From Zobellia amurskyensis (GTDB lineage: Bacteria > Bacteroidota > Bacteroidia > Flavobacteriales > Flavobacteriaceae), in the NCBI RefSeq assembly GCF_009725985.1, contig NZ_RCNR01000002.1, positions 62,001 through 126,000 of the forward strand: DNA of 64,000 bases, written 5' to 3'. The notes beneath the pieces are model-generated. The model was not told the origin of the DNA. It saw only the letters and a program-made list of their open reading frames with translations, and did no database searches. The position numbers were made by a program, and so were the translations under genes. This document shows, piece after piece, positions 1 to 7,173 of the stretch (positions within the stretch are counted from its first letter, which is position 1; every line of letters starts with the position of its first letter).

Positions 1-306
1 ACCTTACTACCTTTTGATGTACATCATGATACACTGGAAAGTGTTAAGAAAACCAATAGACTATTGGTCATAGACGAAGATGTTCCTGGTGGTTGTTCCG
101 CTTATTTACTTAATGAAATCATTGAAAAGCAAGGGGCTTATGCTTATTTAGATTCAGCACCGCAAACTTTGAGTGCCCAAGCGCACAGACCAGCTTACGG
201 AACGGACGGTGATTATTTTTCAAAGCCAAATGCTGAAGATATTTTTGAAAAAGTATATACTATTATGAATGAATTAGATCCAGAAAACTTTCCAAAATTA
301 CGCTAA
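1..306 (+). CDS. C-terminal part of a 2-oxoacid dehydrogenase E1 / transketolase-type protein (partial at window start)
   Basis: The reading frame is open from base 1 and ends at TAA 304-306, so only about the last 101 residues are present. The tail resembles the C-terminal domain of thiamine-diphosphate 2-oxoacid dehydrogenase E1 beta or fused E1 proteins: a hydrophobic run ending LVIDEDVPGG, then a helix, then a conserved SAPQTLSAQAHRPAYGTDGD segment. By homology this domain would help bind lipoyl/E2 partners and complete the active site of a branched-chain or pyruvate-type dehydrogenase. Residues ahead of the TTG at 64 (LLPFDVHHDTLESVKKTNRL) continue in frame and fit the family, so TTG is not the true start. 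Which 2-oxoacid is used cannot be told from this fragment. Confidence 0.8.
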   Translation, partial: TLLPFDVHHDTLESVKKTNRLLVIDEDVPGGCSAYLLNEIIEKQGAYAYLDSAPQTLSAQAHRPAYGTDGDYFSKPNAEDIFEKVYTIMNELDPENFPKLR

Positions 307-450
307 TCGGTTCGTTATCAATACTGTTTATATATGGTGACTTCACTACATTGTAAATAGGTGTAGCGTTATGTTTTTATTTGTTGTAGATCTATTTTGG
401 AAGATTCACGAAAATGAATACTTTTATCATTAATGTAAATTTAAAAACAT

Positions 451-825
451 ATGTCTAATACACTTTTGAAAGATATCGGCTTGGCTCTATTACGTATTGC
501 AGCATCTGCTATGATGGCTGTTCACGGGTATGGAAAATTGCAAATGTTGATCAATGGTGTAGAGTTTGGCGACCCTATTGGGATTGGAGCAACACCCTCA
601 TTATTTCTGGCGGTATTGGCAGAACTTGTTTGTCCAATATTAATCATATTCGGTTTTAAGACCAGATTGGCCGCTATACCAACAGTTATTACCATGGCGG
701 TAGCTGCATTTCTTGTACATGGTGCAGACCCATTTCAGAAAAAAGAAATGGCTCTTCTTTACTTGGTTGTATTTGTTGCCATTATTCTTTTAGGCCCTGG
801 AAAATACAGCGTGGACAAAAGATAG
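451..825 (+). CDS. DoxX family membrane protein
   Basis: The 124-residue protein has four hydrophobic segments (about residues 8-28, 48-68, 72-92 and 100-117) and the DoxX pattern: LRIAASAMMAVHGYGKL in helix one and AELVCPILIIFGFKTRLAA between helices two and three. DoxX/SURF4-like proteins are small inner-membrane proteins whose biochemical role is poorly defined; some are linked to thiosulfate:quinone oxidation or redox stress. Nothing here indicates a quinone oxidoreductase partner. The start ATG 451 lies 144 bases after the preceding stop. The gene is convergent with the DNA polymerase III delta gene; the stop codons are separated by one base, and no hairpin terminator is visible between them. 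Confidence 0.85.
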   Translation: MSNTLLKDIGLALLRIAASAMMAVHGYGKLQMLINGVEFGDPIGIGATPSLFLAVLAELVCPILIIFGFKTRLAAIPTVITMAVAAFLVHGADPFQKKEMALLYLVVFVAIILLGPGKYSVDKR

Positions 826-826
826 T

Positions 827-1828
827 TTAGATAATCTTTACCAGTAGTTCTTTTAATAGGTCTGCCTGGGAATTAACATTGGCCCCTACCCCTTTTCCTT
901 TCAGATCCATTTCACGAAGAGCGGATATAATTCCGCTAACTTTTTTCATGGGATAGTTTCGCGCAGCTGTCTGAAACTCACCAACAAAATAAGGGTTGAT
1001 TCGTAAGGCGCTTGCAACACTCTTGGGCGAATGGTCTTTTAGCCCATGGTATTGTAAAAGTTGACTGAAGAATGAATGCAGTAAAGTTACCGTAAGAACA
1101 AAGGGATTATCTTTTGGATTCTGAGAGAAATAGTTAATAATACGAGTAGCTTTTAGCACGTCTCTCTCCCCTATTGCTTTTTTTAGCTCAAAATTATTAT
1201 AGTCTTTACTAATACCTATATGTGCTTCTATATCTGCCGGTGTAATCTCACTTTGCTTAGGTAGGACCAATTGCAATTTTTCCAGCTCGTTATTGATTCG
1301 ACTAAGGTCCGTCCCCAAATATTCAGTAAGTAATATGGCTGCTTTGTGCGAAATACTATAGCCTCTACCCTGCAAATTCTTTCTTATCCAATCAGAGACT
1401 TGGTTTTCATATAGCTTCTTGCTTTCAAAAAGTACTCCTGCTTTCTGAACGGCTTTATATAACTTCTTGCGTTTATCTAATTTTTTGTACTTGTAACATA
1501 CCACAAGGACCGTTGTAGTTTGTGGATTTTCAACATAAGGAGTTAAGTTTTCAATGGTACGGACTAGATGTTGGGCCTCCTTAACAATAACCACTTGGCG
1601 TTCGGACATCATAGGGTATCGTTTTGCGTTGGCCACGATATCGTCTATGCTGACATCTTTTCCATACAGAACCATTTGATTAAATCCTTTTTCTTCTTCC
1701 GCCAAGAGATTTTTTTCTATATAGGAAGCAATGGCATCAATATAATACGGCTCTTCCCCAAATAGAAAGTATATGGGTTTGATCGTTCCATTTTTAATAT
1801 CGCTAACTATTTGTTTTGCTTCATCCAT
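827..1828 (-). CDS. holA: DNA polymerase III subunit delta
   Basis: At 333 residues this has the size of HolA, the clamp-loader subunit that opens the sliding clamp. The N-terminus (IKPIYFLFGEEPYYIDAIASYI) is the typical HolA opening with the degenerate P-loop region, followed by the AAA+-like region with VVIVKEAQHL, a central DLSRINNELEKLQLVL helix and a C-terminal helical collar domain (NPYFVGEFQTAARNYP). It is read leftward from ATG 1826-1828. Its start is only 26 bases from the start of the divergent HsdR_N-like gene, so the two promoters must overlap or lie within the neighbours. Confidence 0.92.
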   Translation of the reverse strand: MDEAKQIVSDIKNGTIKPIYFLFGEEPYYIDAIASYIEKNLLAEEEKGFNQMVLYGKDVSIDDIVANAKRYPMMSERQVVIVKEAQHLVRTIENLTPYVENPQTTTVLVVCYKYKKLDKRKKLYKAVQKAGVLFESKKLYENQVSDWIRKNLQGRGYSISHKAAILLTEYLGTDLSRINNELEKLQLVLPKQSEITPADIEAHIGISKDYNNFELKKAIGERDVLKATRIINYFSQNPKDNPFVLTVTLLHSFFSQLLQYHGLKDHSPKSVASALRINPYFVGEFQTAARNYPMKKVSGIISALREMDLKGKGVGANVNSQADLLKELLVKII

Positions 1829-1854
1829 TCAAAAAAAATCATCAAATTTGCCAA

Positions 1855-2301
1855 ATGGCACCCCTTAATTTTCCGGAGTATAAATTCCGTTTCAAAAGTA
1901 GCGAAAATAACGTGCGTATTTTTGACTGTATACGCAAAAAATTTGTGGTTTTACAGCCCGAAGAATGGGTAAGACAACATGTAGTAAACTACTTGTTACA
2001 AGAAAAAAAATACCCCAAAAGTTTAGTAAACGTTGAGAAACAACTAGTTATAAACAATATCAAAAAAAGATATGATATTGTAGTGTTTAATTCTGACGGT
2101 AGTATTAACATTCTTATAGAGTGCAAGGCTCCGGAAATAAACATAGACCAAACCACATTTGACCAAATAGCGCGTTATAATCTTGAGTTGAAGGCTAATT
2201 ATTTGATGGTAACCAACGGACTGGACCATTTTTATTGTAAAATGGATTTTACATCAGAAAAATACGCGTTTCTAAGGGATATTCCTGATTTTAGCCGTTA
2301 A
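1855..2301 (+). CDS. HsdR_N-domain protein (type I restriction R N-terminal-like nuclease domain)
   Basis: The 148-residue product starting at ATG 1855 contains an HsdR_N-type PD-(D/E)xK nuclease fold: KRYDIVVFNSDGSINILIECKAPEINI gives the D...ExK signature (ECK), followed by a Q-IARYN-L helix as in type I restriction subunits. No helicase domain follows, so this is a stand-alone domain common in Bacteroidota rather than a working HsdR; no hsdM or hsdS is nearby. An earlier in-frame TTG (1816) would overlap the divergent holA start, so ATG 1855 is preferred. The next gene starts 12 bases after the stop, suggesting co-transcription with the glycosyltransferase. Its cellular role is unknown to me. 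Confidence 0.8.
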   Translation: MAPLNFPEYKFRFKSSENNVRIFDCIRKKFVVLQPEEWVRQHVVNYLLQEKKYPKSLVNVEKQLVINNIKKRYDIVVFNSDGSINILIECKAPEINIDQTTFDQIARYNLELKANYLMVTNGLDHFYCKMDFTSEKYAFLRDIPDFSR

Positions 2302-2313
2302 TTTGCCATCGTT

Positions 2314-3315
2314 TTGCGTATTGCTGTCGTCATATTAAACTGGAACGGAGAGGTGCTTCTTGAAAGATATCTACCTTCTGTTGTGCAACACTCCGGTGAC
2401 GCAGAAATCTACGTGGTCGATAATGCCTCAACAGACAATTCGGTAGGCTTTATCAAAGCCAACTATCCTACTGTCAAAATTGTGCAAAACCAAGAAAATG
2501 GTGGGTTTACTACAGGTTATAATACAGGACTAAAAAATATAGATGCAGATATTTACTGTCTACTAAACTCAGACGTAGAAGTAACGGAAAATTGGTTACC
2601 TCCTATCTTAAAAGTTTTTTCAGAAAATAAAGAAGCTGCAATCATACAACCCAAGATTTTAGACCTCATGCGTCCTGATTACTTTGAGTATGCTGGAGCT
2701 GCGGGAGGTTTTATAGACAAATTGGGATATCCTTTTTGTAGAGGACGTATTTTTCAAGAACTTGAAAAAGATAACGGCCAGTATGATGATGTCACAGAAA
2801 TTTTCTGGGCCACAGGAGCATGCATGTTTATTAGAAAAGATGTCTATTGGTCCGTAAACGGGTTTGATGAACATTATTTTGCCCATCAAGAAGAAGTTGA
2901 CTTATGTTGGAGAGCAAAAAATGAAGGGCACAAAGTGTTTTACGTAGGCACTTCCAAGGTTTTTCATTTGGGAGGATCTACCCTTAGTAACATGAACCCC
3001 AAGAAAACCTACTTAAATTTTAGAAATTCCCTTTTCTCAATTACGAAGAATCTACCTAGAAGAAAAGCATTGACCATTATTGGTCTTCGTTTATTACTAG
3101 ACGGAATTGCGGCTTTACGTTTTATCTTTCAATTTAAATTCAACCATTGCTTTGCAATTTTAAGAGCACATTTAAGCTTTTACAGACACTTTGGCAAGAT
3201 GTACAGAAGTAGGGAAAAAGCTAATTTTATCCCAAAGTATTACTACACGAAGTCTATTGTATGGCAGCATTTCGTACATCATATAAAGAAATTTAACGAT
3301 TTAGTAAAACATTAA
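2314..3315 (+). CDS. Family 2 glycosyltransferase
   Basis: The 333-residue protein has a GT2 (GT-A) fold: an N-terminal strand VVILNWNG, nucleotide-sugar binding at VVDNASTDNS, the DxD-equivalent NSDVEV near residues 90-95, and the acceptor region GACMFIRKDVYWSVNGFDEHYFAHQEEVDL that is typical of rhamnosyltransferase-like enzymes (ED/EVDLCWR motif). A C-terminal hydrophobic stretch (about 255-275) may attach it to the membrane. It probably transfers a sugar during cell-surface polysaccharide synthesis, but donor and acceptor cannot be told. The start is TTG 2314; no in-frame ATG precedes the first strand. It follows the HsdR_N-like gene closely. Confidence 0.87.
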   Translation: MRIAVVILNWNGEVLLERYLPSVVQHSGDAEIYVVDNASTDNSVGFIKANYPTVKIVQNQENGGFTTGYNTGLKNIDADIYCLLNSDVEVTENWLPPILKVFSENKEAAIIQPKILDLMRPDYFEYAGAAGGFIDKLGYPFCRGRIFQELEKDNGQYDDVTEIFWATGACMFIRKDVYWSVNGFDEHYFAHQEEVDLCWRAKNEGHKVFYVGTSKVFHLGGSTLSNMNPKKTYLNFRNSLFSITKNLPRRKALTIIGLRLLLDGIAALRFIFQFKFNHCFAILRAHLSFYRHFGKMYRSREKANFIPKYYYTKSIVWQHFVHHIKKFNDLVKH

Positions 3316-3348
3316 CTAATTTTACAAATGGTAAGTTTGGCGTTTATA

Positions 3349-3356
3349 TAATTTTG
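3349..3356 (+). promoter_or_regulatory. Candidate -7 box (TAATTTTG) for the OmpA-type lipoprotein gene
   Basis: The octamer fits the Bacteroidota -7 consensus TAnnTTTG and lies 62 bases before the ATG of the OmpA-like gene. No convincing TTTG -33 element is found 19-21 bases upstream, so this is a one-box call. Confidence 0.35.
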
Positions 3357-3418
3357 TCGCTTATTGAAGCTAGTAAACAAATCAAATAACAATCATTAAA
3401 TATTTAGTAACTCTCATT

Positions 3419-4273
3419 ATGAAAAAATTAATTTTAGGCTGTTTAGGGGTGACCTTGTTGTTGTCTTCGTGTGTATCACAAAAGAAATATTCGGATTTAG
3501 AATCTAAGCACAAGGAAGCGCAAGATTTATTGAATTCTGCAACGGTTAAATTGAACGATTGTTTAGAGGAAAAAGCCACTACTGGTTCTAGACTTAAAAC
3601 ATTACAAGACCAAAATGCATTTTTAAAAGCGAACAATCAGGAGTTGATAAACAACATGGGTAACTTAACTACCCTGACTTCAAAAGGAGCTGAAAACCTT
3701 GAGAAATCTTTGGAAAGCTTACAAGAGAAGGATCTTACTATTCGTAAGTTACAAGATGCCATCACTAGAAGAGATTCTGTGAACCTTTCTTTGGTTCAGA
3801 GCTTAAAAGGTGTTTTGGGTAACTTAGATGATGAGGACATCCAAATCAGTGTTGAAAAAGGTGTTGTTTTCGTTTCTATATCTGATAAATTATTGTTCAG
3901 CAGCGGTAGCTACAATGTTACTAGCAGAGCAAAAGAAATTCTTGGTAAAGTTGCACAAGTTGTAAACAACAAGCCGGATTTTGAATTTATGGTAGAAGGT
4001 CACACAGATAATGTACCTTACGGAAGACATGGTGTTCTGTTGGACAACTGGGATTTGAGCGTTAAGCGTGCTACTGCCGTTGTTAGAATTCTACAGAATG
4101 ATTACAATGTTGATCCTAAGCGTATGACTGCGGCTGGTAGATCAGAGTATGTTCCTGTTTCTACAACTGAAAAATCTAAAAACAGAAGAACACGTATTGT
4201 TGTACTTCCTAAAATTGATCAATTTTACAGTATGATCGAAGAAGGAATGAACGATCCTGCTATCAATAAATAA
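3419..4273 (+). CDS. OmpA family peptidoglycan-anchoring lipoprotein
   Basis: The 284-residue protein starts with a lipoprotein signal (MKKLILGCLGVTLLLSSC, lipobox LSSC with acylated Cys18). Residues about 22-125 are rich in charged and Leu heptads and should form a coiled coil. The OmpA_C domain runs from about 155 to 270, with LFSSGSYNVTSRAKEIL, VEGHTDNVPY, LSVKRATAVVRIL and AAGRSEYVPV, ending NRRTRIVVLPK. It probably sits in the outer membrane and grips peptidoglycan through the conserved Asp and Arg (TDN and NRRTR). Such OmpA-like lipoproteins are highly expressed in Bacteroidota. A strong hairpin terminator follows at 4299. Confidence 0.93.
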   Translation: MKKLILGCLGVTLLLSSCVSQKKYSDLESKHKEAQDLLNSATVKLNDCLEEKATTGSRLKTLQDQNAFLKANNQELINNMGNLTTLTSKGAENLEKSLESLQEKDLTIRKLQDAITRRDSVNLSLVQSLKGVLGNLDDEDIQISVEKGVVFVSISDKLLFSSGSYNVTSRAKEILGKVAQVVNNKPDFEFMVEGHTDNVPYGRHGVLLDNWDLSVKRATAVVRILQNDYNVDPKRMTAAGRSEYVPVSTTEKSKNRRTRIVVLPKIDQFYSMIEEGMNDPAINK

Positions 4274-4298
4274 GCAGTTACAATAGCATAAATAAAAA

Positions 4299-4327
4299 GC
4301 CGCAACTTTAAAGTTGCGGCTTTTTTT
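4299..4327 (+). terminator. Rho-independent terminator of the OmpA-like gene
   Basis: Two perfect 11-base arms (GCCGCAACTTT and AAAGTTGCGGC) abut each other and are followed by seven T bases at 4321-4327. It lies 25 bases after the OmpA-like stop codon. An A-tract on the 5' side means it may also serve the convergent Sua5/YciO gene. Confidence 0.9.
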
Positions 4328-4359
4328 ATGTCTAATTTTTTAAATTTCTAGAAGCTACC

Positions 4360-4980
4360 CTAAAAAATATCAATAGTTCCTTTACCTTCTCTTAATACCT
4401 CTGGCTCACCTTTTGAAAGATCTATAATTGTAGAAGCTACATTATCTCCATAACCGCCATCAATTACAATATCCACCAAGTTCTCCCACTTCTCAAAGAT
4501 CAGTTCTGGATCGGTGGTATATTCAAGTAAATCATCTTCATCACGAATAGAGGTCGAAACAATAGGATTACCAAGACCTTCTACAAGGGCTTTTGCAATA
4601 GCGTTGTCAGGAACCCTAATACCTACCGTCTTTTTCTTTTTAAAGTCTTTAGGAAGGTTGGTATTGCCCGGAAGGATAAAAGTATACGGTCCTGGTAAGG
4701 CACGTTTAAGTATTTTAAAGGTAGCTGTATCTATTTGGCGTACATAATCGGATAAATTGCTCAAATCAGCACAAATAAACGACCAGTTTGCCTTTGCCAA
4801 CTTTACACCTTTAATTCGCGCTATTTTTTCTAAAGCCCGAGAATTGGTAATATCACATCCAAGACCATACACCGTATCCGTAGGATAGATGACCAAACCT
4901 CCTTTTTGCAATACATCCACAACCCTTTTAATTTCCTTAGGGTTTGGGTTTTCCTCGTATATTCTTATAAATTCTGCCAT
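4360..4980 (-). CDS. L-threonylcarbamoyladenylate synthase family protein (Sua5/YciO/YrdC)
   Basis: The 206-residue protein is a single YrdC domain: VVDVLQKGGLVIYPTDTVYGLGCDI carries the KRxxD-type substrate pocket and PTDTVYGL signature, followed by IKGVKLAKANWSFIC and the GPYTFILPG segment. YrdC proteins condense threonine, bicarbonate and ATP into threonylcarbamoyl-AMP for the t6A37 modification of tRNA. It lacks the extra C-terminal Sua5 domain, so it is of the short TsaC/YciO size. Within this family YciO-type members (SxxD instead of strong KRxxD context) are weaker synthases, so this could be the YciO paralogue, not the main TsaC. Confidence 0.85.
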   Translation of the reverse strand: MAEFIRIYEENPNPKEIKRVVDVLQKGGLVIYPTDTVYGLGCDITNSRALEKIARIKGVKLAKANWSFICADLSNLSDYVRQIDTATFKILKRALPGPYTFILPGNTNLPKDFKKKKTVGIRVPDNAIAKALVEGLGNPIVSTSIRDEDDLLEYTTDPELIFEKWENLVDIVIDGGYGDNVASTIIDLSKGEPEVLREGKGTIDIF

Positions 4981-5166
4981 AGTCCACCACCTTTTATACC
5001 TGTCAAAATTAATACATTTTTTCTTATCGAATTTGCTAACCTACTTAGTATTAGCTCTATTCTTAAAAGGAGCTAATATATAGAGAACCATTGGTCGATT
5101 TATTCCAATAAAACGATTAAGTAATCGTTCAGGGATTTGATAGATAAACATCAAATAACATATTTT

Positions 5167-7071
5167 ATGAAAATTCCCTCCCTGTTTACCTTGTCTACGT
5201 GTTTTCTGTTAATCTTTGCTTCATGCTCCAAAGATTCCGAAGAAGTAGAAGAGGAAGTACAATCCAAAAGTGACGAAAAGGAAATACTTATTTTCAGCAT
5301 AGATCTAGATAATGAAAGCGTAGAGTTAGCCATTAATTCTACTGAGATAAATCATATGTTCTCCTATGATAAAGATTTGACCAGTTTGGCACCAACAATC
5401 ACTATCTCGGACAAAGCAACAATTTCACCAAAATCAGGTGTTACTCAAAATTTTTCTCAAGAGGTAATTTATACCGTTACTGCCGAAGATGGATCTAATA
5501 CAAAGTATAAGGTTAACTTGAGTGTAGAAGATGAAAACAAAAAGGTTACTTTTAGCTTTATAGGTTTACCCGAAGATGGCCCCAACGGTTATAAGCAGGT
5601 TAAATTACCGGAAACGGAAGCGGACTCTATAAACTTTCGTGTTCCGTATGTAAGTAAAATTCCAGCGTTAGAGCTTCAACTTAACCTGCCTGAGGGAGCG
5701 ACCAGCATACCGGAATCGAATAAAATTTTAGATTTTACCAGTCCAGTTACCTATGCTGTTACTTTCAACTCAGGTGATACAAAAAAATACATTGTATCTG
5801 TAGATAATAGTCTTGATCAAGTAAAATTACCCGTTTTTCAATTACAGCAGTTCATGAATATAGCTGCTGGGGAAACTTTTACGTTTAATGCATACCCTAC
5901 CAATCCTATTTTAGATAGTGTAAAGGTTAATTTGGTAAATAGTCATACTAAAGAACGTATACCTCTAACAGTTGAAAAGATTGAAGAAGTTGAATATAGA
6001 AAAAATGCTGTTACCGTTAGGCTACCAGAAAGTTATTTAAATGCGAGATACGAATTAGAGATTTTTATTGAACATGACAATAGTGATATTACGTTTGAGA
6101 GTCAAATGCTTTTTAATGGTGGATTACCTAGTTTTAATTACATAAACTTATTTGGCGAGCTGGATAAAGTTGTAAGTCGTCCCGGGGCGTATCTGTCAGG
6201 AATTATGTATTTAGACCATACCCGCATAAATGACTATACTTATAGCCTTAAAAAAGATGGTGTAGAATATGATATTCCCACCGTAAGCCACAGCGATTTT
6301 TATGCCAGATCTACTTTAACTTTGCCTGACTTAGACGGGTTAAATGCACCAAATGGTAATGACTATAAGTTTGTTATTAAAATAGATGGTGAATCCTATG
6401 AATATGATTTGGTGGATTATTGGGGAAAACCCGTGGCTGTTGTTACCGGAGGAAATCCTAAGAATACTTCCGTTAGTCAAAATGTTTTTACTAAAGGTGA
6501 TATGATAACAATCACCGGAGAAAATTTATACTTTGCCAATAACGGTGAAGATATTTATCGCGATTTATCCGAAATAATATTGTCATCTACCGAAAGTGGA
6601 AACAATTTGGTATATCGGTTACCTGTAGAATCTAGTAATGAAAACAGTTTGGTTCGCAACATTCCAGATGAAATTCAAAGTGGGGAATACAACATTAAAT
6701 TAAAAAATAATATTAAAAGTTTTAATCAGGACATTGATACTGGCATAGACATAACCATCTTACAACCTGGTTCTACCCACCCAACACTAGTTGTAACCGA
6801 AGCTGTTATAGGTGTAAAATCTGAAGAACCATTCTACAAACAAGCAAAAATAACTTTCAACCAAAATATTGATGGCGTTGAGATTGATGAAATCCTTTTT
6901 GTAGAGAATTCGTTAAGCGTGAAAAATTTCTTGACCTATCCTACTTCAGTAGTTACCGGTGTACTAGAAGATGATGATCTTAGTGAAATGAATCATAAGA
7001 GAGATGGTAAGGTACTAGTTACTGATAATGGGGTAACTTATGAGATTCCTTTCTCTGTGGTTTTTCAATAA
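5167..7071 (+). CDS. Large surface-type lipoprotein with DUF5018-like and IPT/TIG-like domains
   Basis: I start this at ATG 5167, giving a 634-residue protein whose signal (MKIPSLFTLSTCFLLIFASC) ends in a lipobox with a lipidated Cys. Residues about 40-120 resemble DUF5018-type modules of Bacteroidota (ATISPKSGVTQNFSQEVIY followed by TVTAEDGSNTKYKVNL). A second similar beta unit follows around 125-215. A region about 430-520 (VTKGDMITITGENLY-like pattern) resembles an IPT/TIG immunoglobulin-like fold. Acidic residues directly after the lipid Cys (SKDSEEVEEE) resemble the flavobacterial lipoprotein export signal, so exposure on the cell surface is likely. No enzymatic motif is seen. A shared terminator separates it from the convergent helicase gene. 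Confidence 0.7.
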   Translation: MKIPSLFTLSTCFLLIFASCSKDSEEVEEEVQSKSDEKEILIFSIDLDNESVELAINSTEINHMFSYDKDLTSLAPTITISDKATISPKSGVTQNFSQEVIYTVTAEDGSNTKYKVNLSVEDENKKVTFSFIGLPEDGPNGYKQVKLPETEADSINFRVPYVSKIPALELQLNLPEGATSIPESNKILDFTSPVTYAVTFNSGDTKKYIVSVDNSLDQVKLPVFQLQQFMNIAAGETFTFNAYPTNPILDSVKVNLVNSHTKERIPLTVEKIEEVEYRKNAVTVRLPESYLNARYELEIFIEHDNSDITFESQMLFNGGLPSFNYINLFGELDKVVSRPGAYLSGIMYLDHTRINDYTYSLKKDGVEYDIPTVSHSDFYARSTLTLPDLDGLNAPNGNDYKFVIKIDGESYEYDLVDYWGKPVAVVTGGNPKNTSVSQNVFTKGDMITITGENLYFANNGEDIYRDLSEIILSSTESGNNLVYRLPVESSNENSLVRNIPDEIQSGEYNIKLKNNIKSFNQDIDTGIDITILQPGSTHPTLVVTEAVIGVKSEEPFYKQAKITFNQNIDGVEIDEILFVENSLSVKNFLTYPTSVVTGVLEDDDLSEMNHKRDGKVLVTDNGVTYEIPFSVVFQ

Positions 7072-7118
7072 TAATACAATTGTAACCACTATTTCTAGTT
7101 TCAAAACTATAACAAACA

Positions 7119-7153
7119 ATAAAGCCCCTAAATTCATTTTCTTGGGGCTTTAT
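7119..7153. terminator. Bidirectional terminator between the lipoprotein and helicase genes
   Basis: The arms ATAAAGCCCC (7119-7128) and GGGGCTTTAT (7144-7153) pair perfectly around a 15-base loop. A/T-rich flanks on both sides can give U-tracts in both directions, suiting the two convergent genes. Confidence 0.8.
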
Positions 7154-7173
7154 TTATTATGAAAAAATAGTAT

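Noticed and set aside
1855-2301. A complete type I restriction-modification system
   Set aside because: Only the N-terminal nuclease-like domain is present; the flanking genes are holA and a glycosyltransferase.
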